Positions 40,347 through 49,002 are shown, counted from the stretch's first letter. The stretch: 64,000 nucleotides of DNA from Hymenobacter sp. APR13 (GCF_000737515.1 NZ_CP006587.1:372001-436000), one strand, 5' to 3'. A program made the numbers and translations. Notes: generated by a model from the sequence alone, not told the origin.

Positions 40347-41027
40347 ATGAACATTCTGATGGTATTGACGTCCCACGACCAGCTGGGCGATACAGGACAT
40401 AAAACCGGCTTCTGGCTGGAAGAATTTGCCGCTCCCTACTACGTGTTCAAGGATGCCGGCGCCACGCTCACGCTGGCCTCGCCGGCCGGTGGCCAGCCGC
40501 CCCTCGACCCCAAGAGCGACGACCCCAGCGCCCAGACCGACGCCACCAAGCGCTTCAAAGCCGACACCGACGCCCAGCAGGCCCTGGCCAGCACCGTGAA
40601 GCTGGATACGGTAAACGCCGCTGATTTCGACGCCGTGTTCTACCCCGGCGGCCACGGCCCGCTGTGGGATTTGGCCGAGGACAAAAAGTCCATCGAGCTG
40701 ATCGAGAACTTCTACGCCGCCGGCAAGCCCGTAGCGGCCGTATGCCACGCCCCCGGCGTGCTGCGCCATGTGAAAGACGCCAACGGCGAGCCGCTGGTGA
40801 AAGGCAAATCGGTAGCAGGCTTCACCAACACCGAGGAAGAAGCCGTGCAGCTGACCAACGTGGTGCCATTCCTGGTGGAAGACATGCTGAAGCAGAACGG
40901 CGGCGACTACTCCAAAGGCGCCGACTGGGCTCCTTACGTAGTGAAAGCCGGCAACCTGATTACCGGCCAGAACCCCGCCTCGTCGGAGCCGGCCGCTGAA
41001 GAGCTGCTGAAACTGCTGAAGAAATAA
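40347..41027 (+). CDS. Type 1 glutamine amidotransferase domain protein (DJ-1/PfpI, Hsp31-like)
   Basis: 226 residues. MNILMVLTSHDQLGDTGHKTGFWLEE is the Hsp31-like N-terminus and AVCHAPGVLRHV holds the nucleophile Cys133. Relatives act as glutathione-independent glyoxalase (methylglyoxal to lactate) or as protein deglycases/chaperones. Neighbouring Ohr, alkenal reductase and ABM genes fit a carbonyl-stress role. Confidence 0.9.
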   Translation: MNILMVLTSHDQLGDTGHKTGFWLEEFAAPYYVFKDAGATLTLASPAGGQPPLDPKSDDPSAQTDATKRFKADTDAQQALASTVKLDTVNAADFDAVFYPGGHGPLWDLAEDKKSIELIENFYAAGKPVAAVCHAPGVLRHVKDANGEPLVKGKSVAGFTNTEEEAVQLTNVVPFLVEDMLKQNGGDYSKGADWAPYVVKAGNLITGQNPASSEPAAEELLKLLKK

Positions 41028-41044
41028 CTTCGAGCTTCCTCAAG

Positions 41045-41096
41045 AAAAAGCCGCCCCGGCTGTGCCTGTTTCAGGCGCGGCCGGGGCGGCTTTTTT
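41045..41096 (+). terminator. Terminator after DJ-1 gene
   Basis: AAGCCGCCCCGGC pairs with GCCGGGGCGGCTT, then T6. Confidence 0.88.
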
Positions 41097-41119
41097 GGGT
41101 GTTGGCACAGTGCATCGGG

Positions 41120-41244
41120 TCCGGTCCGGCGGCTTTTTTCAGCCGTCGGGCCGGTCGCTGTAAGCTGACGTTGCTTACTACTGTGCACCCTATATCGTTC
41201 AATCGGCAACCGGTCCGACGGCTGAAAAAAGCCGCCGGACCGGA
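41120..41244. repeat. 36-nt-arm inverted repeat before recQ end
   Basis: Arms 41120-41155 and 41209-41244 differ at one base. Each arm can fold on itself (CCGGCGGCT ... AGCCGTCGG), giving the same two-hairpin layout as the BIME-like elements but without GTAG heads. The interior is 53 nt. It lies between convergent genes. Confidence 0.75.
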
Positions 41245-41272
41245 GCCATTCCTGCAAGGCGCCAATAAATTT

Positions 41273-43195
41273 CTACCCCAGCCGCCCATCCGGCGCGTAC
41301 GCCAGCTCGCCCAGCTCCACCAGCTCCCGCAGCTGCTCCGTGACGGCCGTGGCCTGGCCGGGCGCGAAGTGCTTTAGCAGGTCGCGGGGCGTTTGGGGCG
41401 TGGCTTTGAGCAGCGTGAGCAACTGCTGGCGCAGGTCGGCGGACGGGGCGGGCGTTTGGCGGGCTTTCTTCTCGGCCAGGCAGAAGTCGCAGACGCGGCA
41501 GGGCGGCGCGTCCAGCTCGCCGAAATACTCCAGCAGCAGCTGCTGGCGGCAGCGGCCCCCGGCGGCGTAGCGCACCACGGCCTCGGTTTTGTGCAGGGCC
41601 AGGTCGCGGGCCTGCGTCAGGCGCTTCTGGTCCAGCGGCAGCTTGTCGGCATCGAAGCGCGGCGTGGTGAACAGCGCCTGCGGCGACTCCTGCCGCGGCT
41701 GGTACTGGATGATGCCCGAGCGGTGCAGGAACACCAGCGTTTTGCGCACGTCCACCACGCTCAGCTTGAGGTGCTGCGCCAGGCTATTTTCCGAAATCCG
41801 CTGAAACCCGCTGAACAGTTCCCCGCCATTGAAGCGCAGCAGGCTTTTGATGAGCTGGTCGTGCTGGGCGTTGGCCACCTGGAACCGGTACAGGTCCTGG
41901 TGGTCGATGGGGATGTGCACCCGGGCCGGCGTGTTCACGGCCTCGTTCAACTGCACAAACCCTTCGCGGGCCAGGGTGCGCAGGCTGTTGTGGGCGTCGA
42001 GGGCCTTGATGCGGTAGGTTTCGGCGAAGTGCTGAATGTCGAAGTCGAAGGCCACCAGCTCGCCACCGCCCACGGCCGTGCGCGAGAAGTTGGCCAGCGC
42101 TTGGTACACCCGGCGCACAGTGTCCAGCGGCGGGTAGCCCTGCTGGGTGCGGCGGCGCAGCTCGGCGGCATCGTTGGGTCCCTGCAGCAGCACGGCAAAG
42201 GCGTATTTCTCGTCGCGGCCGGCGCGGCCGGCTTCCTGGTAGTAGGCCTCCAGGTTGTCGGGCGCTTCCAGGTGCACCACCAGCCGCACGTCGGGCTTGT
42301 CGATGCCCATGCCGAAGGCGTTGGTAGCTACGATGCAGTGGATGCGGTTCTGCATCCAGTCCTGCTGGGTGCGGGTGCGCTGGTCACTGGGCAGGCCGGC
42401 GTGGTAGGCGGCGGCGCGCACGCCCTGCTGCTGCAAATAAGCAGCAGTGTCCTCAGTCTGGCGGCGGGTGCGGGCGTACACGATGCTGGTTTTGCCGGCC
42501 CCCACGCCCCGCACCACTTCCAGCAGCCGGCGCAGCTTGTCCTCGGTGGCCAGCGCCGAATACGACAGGTTGGGCCGGGCAAAGCTCTGCTGAAACACGC
42601 GTTGGCCGGGCCGAAACAGCAGCTTTTCCACGATGTCCAGCTTCACCTGCTCGGTGGCCGTGGCCGTGAGGGCAATGCACGGCACGCCGGGCAGCAGCTC
42701 CCGCAGCGCCGCAATCTGCAGGTACGGCGGCCGGAAATCGTAGCCCCACTGCGAGAGGCAGTGGGCCTCGTCGATGGCCAGCAGACTCACCTTCATGCGG
42801 CCCACCCGGGCCCGGAACATGTCGGTCTGCAGCCGCTCGGGACTCACGTACAGAAACTTCACCGGCCCGTACACGCAGTTGTCCAGGGTCTGGTCGATTT
42901 CCTGGTGGCTCATGCCCGAAAACACGGCCTCGGCCTTGATGCCGCGCTTGCGCAGGTTTTCCACCTGGTCCTTCATCAGCGCAATCAGCGGCGACACCAC
43001 CACGCACAGCCCCGGCCGGGCCAGGGCCGGCACCTGAAAGCAGATACTTTTGCCGCCGCCAGTGGGCAGCAGCGCCAGCGTATCCTGCCCCGCCAGCACC
43101 GACCGGATAATATCTTCCTGCAGCGGCCGGAACGCCGCATGGCCCCAGTGCTGGCGCAGTACGTGCAGAATATCGTCGGTGGCGTGCTCGAGCAT
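41273..43195 (-). CDS. recQ: ATP-dependent DNA helicase RecQ family
   Basis: 640 residues from ATG 43195 (MLEHATDDILHVLRQHWGH); 59 upstream codons are non-conserved. Motif I ALLPTGGGKSICFQ, motif II AIDEAHCLSQWGYDFRP, motif III ALTATAT and motif VI QEAGRAGRDEKYA are all present, with the RecQ zinc cysteines in the CRQQLLLEYFGE and PPCRVCDFC region. No HRDC domain is visible. RecQ unwinds DNA 3' to 5' in repair and fork restart. The -7 box TACTTTTG (43207-43200) is four bases from the ATG. Confidence 0.93.
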   Translation of the reverse strand: MLEHATDDILHVLRQHWGHAAFRPLQEDIIRSVLAGQDTLALLPTGGGKSICFQVPALARPGLCVVVSPLIALMKDQVENLRKRGIKAEAVFSGMSHQEIDQTLDNCVYGPVKFLYVSPERLQTDMFRARVGRMKVSLLAIDEAHCLSQWGYDFRPPYLQIAALRELLPGVPCIALTATATEQVKLDIVEKLLFRPGQRVFQQSFARPNLSYSALATEDKLRRLLEVVRGVGAGKTSIVYARTRRQTEDTAAYLQQQGVRAAAYHAGLPSDQRTRTQQDWMQNRIHCIVATNAFGMGIDKPDVRLVVHLEAPDNLEAYYQEAGRAGRDEKYAFAVLLQGPNDAAELRRRTQQGYPPLDTVRRVYQALANFSRTAVGGGELVAFDFDIQHFAETYRIKALDAHNSLRTLAREGFVQLNEAVNTPARVHIPIDHQDLYRFQVANAQHDQLIKSLLRFNGGELFSGFQRISENSLAQHLKLSVVDVRKTLVFLHRSGIIQYQPRQESPQALFTTPRFDADKLPLDQKRLTQARDLALHKTEAVVRYAAGGRCRQQLLLEYFGELDAPPCRVCDFCLAEKKARQTPAPSADLRQQLLTLLKATPQTPRDLLKHFAPGQATAVTEQLRELVELGELAYAPDGRLG

Positions 43196-43199
43196 GGCG

Positions 43200-43207
43200 C
43201 AAAAGTA
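43200..43207 (-). promoter_or_regulatory. TACTTTTG -7 box, four bases before recQ start
   Basis: Exact TAnnTTTG on the minus strand; CGCC separates it from the ATG, predicting a leaderless mRNA. Confidence 0.5.
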
Positions 43208-43237
43208 ACGCGAAGCGCCGCTTCGCCGGGCACAAAA

Positions 43238-43270
43238 AAAGCCCGGCACCAAGCGGCACCGGGCTTTCGA
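43238..43270 (-). terminator. Terminator of the 43290 gene
   Basis: On the minus strand AAAGCCCGGTGCC and GGTGCCGGGCTTT form a stem followed by T7. Confidence 0.85.
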
Positions 43271-43289
43271 TATATGTAGTGGGGTGTAT

Positions 43290-44093
43290 TTAGGCGGCAG
43301 CGGCCTGGCCGTTCTCACGGTCCTCGATGGCCTTGCGGAGCTTGGCAATGGCCTGAGTGGCACGCTCCTCATCGAGGCGGTTGATGTTGAGCAGCATCTT
43401 GGTTTTCTCGGGGCGCGAGATAACCGGATGGTTCAGCAGCCGGATGATTTCCTCTTTCTGCGACGCCGAGGCGTAGGCCGGAGCCGAAACCTCAGCAGCA
43501 GGCGCGTCGGCGGCTACGGCTTTCATCGGGGCCGGAGCTTCAGCAGCTACAACGGCCGGCGCGGAAGCCGGCACCACGGCCATAGCGGGTTGCGCGGCAG
43601 CGGGTGTGTTTCCGCCGTAGTCCATTTCCTCAGCCGGCGTGGGCTCGTAGCCGGCGGCGCGGATAATCCAGGCCAGGATATTGCGGTAAGCCTTGCCAAT
43701 GGCCCGGGTCTGGGCCATGCTCATGATGGCAAACTCCTGGTAGAACTTCTTGCCCTGCTCTTTATTGGAGCAGATGGCGAAGCCCGCCCCTACCGTGTGG
43801 CCCGACTTCATGTCGAACAGCGTCACCTTGGCCTGGTACTTAATTTCCTGGTCCGTAGACACGTTAATCACGTGGTCGACGATGGGCACGATGCCCAGGC
43901 GCGAGCCAGCATACTGCCAGCCTTCCACGTTCACGAACTCCTTGCCCTGCACGGTGGTCGTGAGCTTGTTTTCCTTGATGAACTTGGCCAAGTCAGTCGC
44001 CAAGTGCAGCGTCTCGTCGGAGCGCGAGATGTCAAAGCTCTCTACTTTGGTCTTGCGAACCGGCTCTTTGATGGTCTTGGTTGCTTCGCTCAT
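43290..44093 (-). CDS. Conserved protein with AQTRAIGKAYRN motif, role uncertain
   Basis: 267 residues. The first 160 residues form a compact domain with FVNVEGWQYAGSRLGIVPIV, VGAGFAICSNKE and SMAQTRAIGKAYRNILAWII. The TRAxGKAxR element recalls phage and archaeal single-strand-annealing or recombination proteins, but that is a weak similarity. An Ala/Pro-rich linker (about 165-210) leads to a C-terminal helical part, EEIIRLLNHPVISRPEKTKML. An upstream -7-like CACCTTTG (44168-44161) and TTG (44193-44191) may be its promoter. Confidence 0.55.
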   Translation of the reverse strand: MSEATKTIKEPVRKTKVESFDISRSDETLHLATDLAKFIKENKLTTTVQGKEFVNVEGWQYAGSRLGIVPIVDHVINVSTDQEIKYQAKVTLFDMKSGHTVGAGFAICSNKEQGKKFYQEFAIMSMAQTRAIGKAYRNILAWIIRAAGYEPTPAEEMDYGGNTPAAAQPAMAVVPASAPAVVAAEAPAPMKAVAADAPAAEVSAPAYASASQKEEIIRLLNHPVISRPEKTKMLLNINRLDEERATQAIAKLRKAIEDRENGQAAAA

Positions 44094-44553
44094 GGCGTCT
44101 GTCGTTTTGATGTCCTGTAATACCGTTGTGTGTTCTGGATATGTAACGCCCCAGCCTTAGCAAAGGTGCAAAAAATGACAGATTTTTTATCAATTTTTAC
44201 CCTTGATATTCAACAACTTACAAACAATATTTCCAACAAGGTTAGTCGACTAATATTTTTGGGCTTTCCCGGCCGGTTTTCCACCCTGTTTTGCTGCTTC
44301 CGCGGCAGCTTGGCGGGGCAAAAACAAACCCCTTGCTCCGTTCCGGTGACGGGGCAAGGGGTTGGGCTGCATGGTCCGGGGCGGGTCGGACGCATGACCT
44401 GAGCCGGGGCCAAAGCCCGCGGCGTCGTAGAAGGTTCTGGTAGCTTCAACGCCCAGCGCCGCGCCGGGGTTCCGCCGGCCCTGCCGCCCAAACGCAACAG
44501 CGCCTCTCCCTGCAGCAGGAAGAGGCGCCGAAACAAGGCAGGTGTGCAGCCAG
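44094..44553. other. Intergenic region with palindrome and hairpins
   Basis: About 460 bp without a supported gene. AT-rich 44160-44265 includes the perfect palindrome TTAGTCGACTAA (44242-44253), a possible operator for the 43290 gene. A GC hairpin (AACCCCTTGC ... CAAGGGGTT, about 44328-44364) follows, and GCGCCTCT...AGAGGCGC (44500-44529) probably ends the ABC transporter transcript. Confidence 0.5.
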
Positions 44554-45216
44554 CTAGTTCTGGCCTTCCCAGATGTAGCCGTCCTTCATGGTGATCTTGC
44601 GGTCGGCCATTTCCGCCAGCTGGTCGTTGTGCGTCACGATGACGAAGGTCTGGCCCAGCTCCTTGCGCAGCAGAAAGAAAATCTGGTGCAGCTCCTGGGC
44701 GTTCTGCGAGTCAAGGTTGCCGCTGGGCTCGTCGGCGAAGATAATTTCGGGCGAGTTGATGAGGGCGCGGGCCACGGCCGTACGCTGCTGCTCGCCGCCG
44801 CTCATTTCCGAGGGCTTATGGTCGGCGCGGCGCTCCAAGTTCAGCATCCCGAGCAATTCTCGGGCCCGCACCCGGGTTTCCTTCTCCGAGCGGCCGGCCA
44901 GATACGCCGGCAGACACACGTTTTCGAGGGCCGTAAACTCGGGCAGCAGGTTGTGAAACTGGAAGATGAAGCCGATGTGGCGGTTGCGGAACCGCGCCAG
45001 CTCCGACCGCCGTAGCGAGCTGACCGACTGGCCGTCGAAGAGGATTTCGCCGGAATCGGGGTTATCGAGCGTGCCCAGAATGTGCAGCAACGTGCTCTTG
45101 CCAGCCCCCGAAGACCCCACAATGGACACGATTTCGGCCTTTTCGATGGTCAGGTCGATGCCCTTGAGGACTTCCAGCGTATTGTATTTCTTACGAACGT
45201 TGATGGCTTGCAGCAA
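44554..45216 (-). CDS. lolD: ABC transporter ATP-binding protein, LolD-like
   Basis: 220 residues if started at TTG 45216. Walker A is [15 protein letters not shown], signature [14 protein letters not shown], Walker [14 protein letters not shown] and H-loop [17 protein letters not shown] and the overall length fit LolD/MacB-type ATPases that power lipoprotein release or tripartite export. The frame is open to 45255, but TAGATTTG (45260-45253), an exact -7 box, overlaps that codon, so translation must begin further in. No permease gene adjoins. Confidence 0.88.
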   Translation of the reverse strand: MLQAINVRKKYNTLEVLKGIDLTIEKAEIVSIVGSSGAGKSTLLHILGTLDNPDSGEILFDGQSVSSLRRSELARFRNRHIGFIFQFHNLLPEFTALENVCLPAYLAGRSEKETRVRARELLGMLNLERRADHKPSEMSGGEQQRTAVARALINSPEIIFADEPSGNLDSQNAQELHQIFFLLRKELGQTFVIVTHNDQLAEMADRKITMKDGYIWEGQN

Positions 45217-45252
45217 AACGGAACCAGGTAAAGTGAGCCGGAGTACGAAAAA

Positions 45253-45260
45253 CAAATCTA
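45253..45260 (-). promoter_or_regulatory. TAGATTTG -7 box of the LolD-like gene
   Basis: Exact TAnnTTTG. Transcription would start near 45248, excluding the first in-frame TTG at 45255 and favouring TTG 45216. Confidence 0.5.
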
Positions 45261-45393
45261 CAGTTTGCCGCGCAGATTACACCGGCTTGCGGCCGGCCCA
45301 CCTGCCGTATATGCCGCTGGCCGGCCCCACCGGCCAGCCGCAGATGCAAGCGGATTTCTGCAATTTGAGCCCTATACGCTGACGCACCTCCTT

Positions 45394-46533
45394 ATGGCTA
45401 TGGCTGTTTTTCCTTCTTCCCCCCGCTGGTCGTGGCTTTGGCTGGGGCTGGTGGCGGTGGCCCTGCTGTCAGCCTTGAGCCTAGCCCGGCGCCCGGCGCA
45501 GCCGGCAGACCTGAATTTGCCAGCCAACCCCGGCCGCCCGGCACCTGCCGGCACCTCGCTGACCAAACCGGAGAACCGCCTGAAGGGCGTCAACTGGGTG
45601 GGGGCCGACTCGGTGGCCAGCCAGGACCTGGAGCCGCTGGTGCGGGCCCACGTCAACTGGATAGCCCAGACGCCGTTTGGCTGGCAGGCCGGCGCTGCCT
45701 CGCCCGAAATCCGGATGCACACCGGCGCCGGCAGCCGCCACTACTGGGGTGAAAGTGACCGGGGCCTCGTGCGCACCGCCCAACAGGCCCGGCAGCGCGG
45801 CATCCATACGCTGCTCAAGCCCCACCTGTGGCTGCGCGGCCCCGGCGGCACCTGGCCCGGCGACATCAGCATGACCAACGAAGCCGACTGGCAGACGTGG
45901 TTTGCGGCCTACACCACGTTTATCGTGCACTACGCCGAGCTGGCCGAGGCCAACGGCATGGAGGCGCTGTGCATTGGGACGGAGCTGGAAAAAACCGTGG
46001 GCCACGAAACCGAGTGGCGCGCCCTCATCGGGCGAGTGCGCCAGGTGTACCATGGCCCGCTCACGTACGCCGCCAACTGGAGCGGCGAGTTCGAGCAGGT
46101 GAAGTTCTGGGACGCGCTGGACTACATCGGGGTGCAGGCCTACTTCCCGCTCAGCACCACCGAGCGGCCCACCAAAGCTGCCCTCCTCAAGGCCTGGCGT
46201 GAGCCGCTGGCCCGCATTGCCGCCGTGCAGAAGCGCTACGGCAGGCCCGTGCTGTTCACCGAGGCCGGCTACAAAACCACGCCCGACGCGGCCATCCAAC
46301 CCTGGGTGTGGCCCGACCGCAACGCCCTGCCCGCCACCCCCGACGAAACCACGCAACGCGTGTGCTACGAGGCCATGTTCGAGACGTTCTGGCCGCAGCC
46401 CTGGTTCCGGGGCATCTTCATCTGGAAGTGGTACCCCGGCCTGCAGCCCACCGGCCCCGCCCACCGCCACCTCGACTTTACCCCCCAGCACAAACCCGCC
46501 GAGCAGGTAATGGCGCAATGGTATGGCAGGTAA
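45394..46533 (+). CDS. Glycoside hydrolase family 113-like protein, membrane-anchored
   Basis: 379 residues from ATG 45394 (MAMAVF; 45400 also possible). An N-terminal hydrophobic anchor (WLWLGLVAVALLSALSLA) precedes a TIM barrel: KGVNWVGADSV, TLLKPHLWLRG, CIGTELEKTVGHE with the likely acid/base Glu, YIGVQAYFPLS and VLFTEAGYKTTPDA with the likely nucleophile Glu. GH113 contains beta-mannanases; other substrates are possible. Probably faces the periplasm. It is divergent from the LolD-like gene. Confidence 0.82.
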   Translation: MAMAVFPSSPRWSWLWLGLVAVALLSALSLARRPAQPADLNLPANPGRPAPAGTSLTKPENRLKGVNWVGADSVASQDLEPLVRAHVNWIAQTPFGWQAGAASPEIRMHTGAGSRHYWGESDRGLVRTAQQARQRGIHTLLKPHLWLRGPGGTWPGDISMTNEADWQTWFAAYTTFIVHYAELAEANGMEALCIGTELEKTVGHETEWRALIGRVRQVYHGPLTYAANWSGEFEQVKFWDALDYIGVQAYFPLSTTERPTKAALLKAWREPLARIAAVQKRYGRPVLFTEAGYKTTPDAAIQPWVWPDRNALPATPDETTQRVCYEAMFETFWPQPWFRGIFIWKWYPGLQPTGPAHRHLDFTPQHKPAEQVMAQWYGR

Positions 46534-46534
46534 A

Positions 46535-46702
46535 TGTCATTGCGAGGAGGCACGACGAAGCAATCCTTCTTCTCGTCGCCGACATTATCCTTACAGCAAA
46601 GCCCTCCGGCAACAGGTTGCTAATCCGGCGTTGGAGAGGTTATCGGAAAGGAAAGCTTCGAGCAAATAGAGGAAAGATTGCTTCGCTCCGCTCGCAATGA
46701 CA
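46535..46702. repeat. TGTCATTGCGAG-type dispersed inverted repeat
   Basis: Left arm from 46535 (TGTCATTGCGAGGAGGC... GAAGCAATCCTT) and right arm 46669-46702 (GAAAGATTGCTTCG...CTCGCAATGACA) are imperfect inverted copies, separated by about 95 nt. Related repeats occur widely in bacterial intergenic DNA. It lies between the glycosidase and sucC. Confidence 0.75.
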
Positions 46703-46774
46703 GCGCGGTTCAGCCTATAATTGCCTACTTTCGCGCTCAGTAACCCACCCCGAACTTCTCTTTAACCGACCTTT

Positions 46775-47977
46775 ATGAACATTCACGAGTATCAGGGCAA
46801 AGAAATTCTGAAGCGCTACGGCGTGCGCGTGCAGGAAGGCATCACGGCCGACACTGCCGAGCAGGCGGTAGAAGCGGCCAAGAAGCTGACTGAAGAAACC
46901 GGCACGAGCTGGTACGTTATCAAAGCCCAGATTCATGCGGGCGGCCGTGGCAAAGGCGGTGGGGTGAAACTCGCCAAAAACCTGGAGCAGGTGAAAGAAA
47001 TTGCTGGCCAGATCATCGGCATGCAGCTCGTAACCAAGCAAACCGGCGCCGAAGGCCGCAAGGTGCACAAGGTGCTGATTGCCCAGGACGTGTACTACCC
47101 CGGTGCTTCGGAAACCAAGGAGTACTACATGAGCGTGCTGCTGGACCGTGCCACCGGCAAAAACGTCATCATCTACACCACCGAAGGCGGTATGGACATC
47201 GAGGAGGTAGCCGAGGCGCACCCCGAGAAAATCCACCGCGAGCATATCGACCCGCGCGTGGGTCTGCGTCCGTTCCAGGCCGCTAAGATTGCCTTCAACC
47301 TGGGCCTGACCGGCGCGGCGCAGAAGGAGATGGTGAAGTTCGTGCAGGCCCTGTACAAGGCCTACGACGAGACGGACTCGGCCATGTTCGAAATCAACCC
47401 CGTTCTGAAAACCTCGGACGACAAGATTCTGGCTGTTGACGCCAAAGTAACCCTCGACGAAAACGCCCTCTACCGCCACAAGGACTTCGTGGAGCTGCGC
47501 GACACCAACGAAGAAGACCCGCTGGAAGTGGAAGCTTCGGCCTCGCACCTGAACTACGTGAAGCTCGACGGCAACGTGGGCTGCATGGTGAACGGCGCCG
47601 GCCTGGCCATGGCCACCATGGACATCATCAAGCTGAGCGGCGGCGAGCCGGCCAACTTCCTCGACGTAGGGGGTGGAGCCAACGCCCAGACCGTAGAAGC
47701 TGGTTTCCGCATCATCCTGAAGGACCCGAACGTGAAAGCCATCCTCATCAACATCTTCGGTGGCATCGTACGCTGCGACCGGGTGGCGAATGGCGTGGTA
47801 GAAGCCTACAAGAACATCGGCGACATTAAAGTGCCGATCATCGTGCGTCTGCAGGGCACCAACGCCGAAGAAGGCGCCCGCATCATCGACGAAAGCGGCC
47901 TGAAAGTGTACTCGGCCGTGTTGCTGAAGGATGCCGCTGAGCGCGTGAAGGAAGTGCTGGCTGCCCAGGGCATCTAG
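46775..47977 (+). CDS. sucC: Succinyl-CoA ligase (ADP-forming) subunit beta
   Basis: 400 residues. [53 protein letters not shown] and [16 protein letters not shown] are hallmarks of SucC. With SucD it converts succinyl-CoA to succinate while making ATP in the TCA cycle. sucD is not adjacent, which is common in Bacteroidota. A terminator follows within 30 nt. Confidence 0.96.
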   Translation: MNIHEYQGKEILKRYGVRVQEGITADTAEQAVEAAKKLTEETGTSWYVIKAQIHAGGRGKGGGVKLAKNLEQVKEIAGQIIGMQLVTKQTGAEGRKVHKVLIAQDVYYPGASETKEYYMSVLLDRATGKNVIIYTTEGGMDIEEVAEAHPEKIHREHIDPRVGLRPFQAAKIAFNLGLTGAAQKEMVKFVQALYKAYDETDSAMFEINPVLKTSDDKILAVDAKVTLDENALYRHKDFVELRDTNEEDPLEVEASASHLNYVKLDGNVGCMVNGAGLAMATMDIIKLSGGEPANFLDVGGGANAQTVEAGFRIILKDPNVKAILINIFGGIVRCDRVANGVVEAYKNIGDIKVPIIVRLQGTNAEEGARIIDESGLKVYSAVLLKDAAERVKEVLAAQGI

Positions 47978-48005
47978 TCTCTCCAGACCAACTGCTTAGC
48001 ATAGA

Positions 48006-48039
48006 AAAGGCCCGTCCGGATATCCGGACGGGCCTTTTT
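48006..48039. terminator. Bidirectional terminator between sucC and second ohr
   Basis: GGCCCGTCCGGATATCCGGACGGGCC is a perfect palindrome with A and T tails. Confidence 0.9.
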
Positions 48040-48062
48040 CGTTGGGCTATTGAAAGCTGCGG

Positions 48063-48545
48063 TTAGCCTTTGGCAGCTACGCCGGCGTTTTCCTCGGCTT
48101 CTACGGGCAGGGCCTCGCCTTTCACGCGCAGCTCTACTTCCATGTTGCCGCGGGTGCCTACCGAGTATGGGCAGATTTTGTGGGCCTGGCGCACCATTTC
48201 CACGGTTTTCTGCTGGTCGAACGATTTCAGGTCGACGTCGAGCACAGCCGACAGACCGTAGCCTTCGCCTTCCTGAAACAGGGTCACCGAGCATTTCACT
48301 TCGGTTTGCGGGTCGAGCTTGTCGCCGGCGCGCTGGGCAATAACGAGAAGCGCCTGCTGGAAGCACGACGAGTAGCCAGCCGCAAACAGCTCTTCGGGGT
48401 TAGTGGCGTTTTTCTTGCCGCCCAGCCCTTCTGGCACCGACATATCCATGTCGATGATGCCGGTGGCGGAGCGCACGTGGCCGCTACGGCCGCCTACTGC
48501 GGTGGCGTCGGCGGTATACAGGTTCTTTTTTTCGGTGGAAGCCAT
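48063..48545 (-). CDS. Organic hydroperoxide resistance protein, second copy
   Basis: 160 residues, Ohr/OsmC family. Catalytic Cys61 (AGYSSCFQQAL) and Cys125 (KICPYSVGTRGNMEVEL) are conserved; an extra Cys85 is present. A C-terminal tail of about 20 acidic/alanine residues is added. Unlike the 38349 copy it has no MarR neighbour, so it may be constitutive or under another stress regulator, as with OsmC-like paralogues. Confidence 0.93.
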   Translation of the reverse strand: MASTEKKNLYTADATAVGGRSGHVRSATGIIDMDMSVPEGLGGKKNATNPEELFAAGYSSCFQQALLVIAQRAGDKLDPQTEVKCSVTLFQEGEGYGLSAVLDVDLKSFDQQKTVEMVRQAHKICPYSVGTRGNMEVELRVKGEALPVEAEENAGVAAKG

Positions 48546-48690
48546 ACAGTAAATAAATTCGGGTTGTGTGGTTAGGCTAACTGCTTTACCGGCCGGAAGG
48601 TTGTGTGCGGGCTGAACATGATTTTGCAGAAAATGGCCTGTATTGTTTTGCGCGGCCGCATTTTCTCTCTAGTTTTGCGCCTCCTAACCG

Positions 48691-48762
48691 GGTCGCGTAG
48701 TACAACGGATAGTATAGGAGTCTCCGAAGCTCTTGATCCAGGTTCGATTCCTGGCGCGACCA
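48691..48762 (+). tRNA. tRNA-Arg (CCG)
   Basis: Acceptor GGTCGCG pairs with CGCGACC, the T arm is CCAGG-TTCGATT-CCTGG and the anticodon loop CTCCGAA gives CCG, reading CGG. The CCA end is not encoded. An open minus-strand frame over it (48572-48763) is spurious. Confidence 0.9.
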
Positions 48763-48765
48763 CAG

Positions 48766-48797
48766 AAAGCCCCTTAGCGCACCGCTAAGGGGCTTTT
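48766..48797 (+). terminator. Terminator after tRNA-Arg
   Basis: AAAGCCCCTTAGCG-CACC-CGCTAAGGGGCTTT-type hairpin with T5. Confidence 0.88.
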
Positions 48798-48828
48798 TCC
48801 ATTTTTATCCAGCTGCTGGTAAAACAAG

Positions 48829-48996
48829 TCAGTCACGCCCTGGCTCAAGCGCAGAGCGGGGCGGGGTTTCCGGGCTTGTGGTGGTGTCGGGCGCAGGTGC
48901 GGCGGTTAGCCGGCGGGCAGCCAGAAAGAAATACCAGACCACGAACCCAATCAGGGCCGCGCCGCTCAGCGTTACGATGATTTCTGCGGTGTCCAT
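48829..48996 (-). CDS. Small single-pass membrane protein downstream of copA
   Basis: 55 residues, starting MDTAEIIVTLSGAALIGFVV, with one transmembrane helix through WYFFLAARR and then a Pro/Thr-rich cytoplasmic or periplasmic tail. It starts 6 nt after the copA stop, so it should be co-transcribed and perhaps translationally coupled. The N-terminus resembles membrane anchors of cupredoxin-like proteins, but no copper ligands are present. Function unknown; probably a copA accessory. Confidence 0.7.
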   Translation of the reverse strand: MDTAEIIVTLSGAALIGFVVWYFFLAARRLTAAPAPDTTTSPETPPRSALEPGRD

Positions 48997-49002
48997 GCGG
49001 AG

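Noticed and set aside
31448..41244. CRISPR array
   Set aside because: The repeats are inverted pairs with single spacers of different length, not regularly spaced direct repeats, and no cas genes are present.
43196..43372. 59-residue N-terminal extension of RecQ
   Set aside because: It overlaps the terminator of the neighbouring gene and the -7 box; residues are not RecQ-like.
45217..45255. N-terminal extension [13 protein letters not shown] of the LolD-like protein
   Set aside because: Its start codon overlaps an exact -7 promoter box, so it should not be translated.
48572..48763. 63-residue minus-strand frame beginning MVAPGIEPGSRASETPIL
   Set aside because: It is the antisense of tRNA-Arg, a well-known artefact type in annotations.
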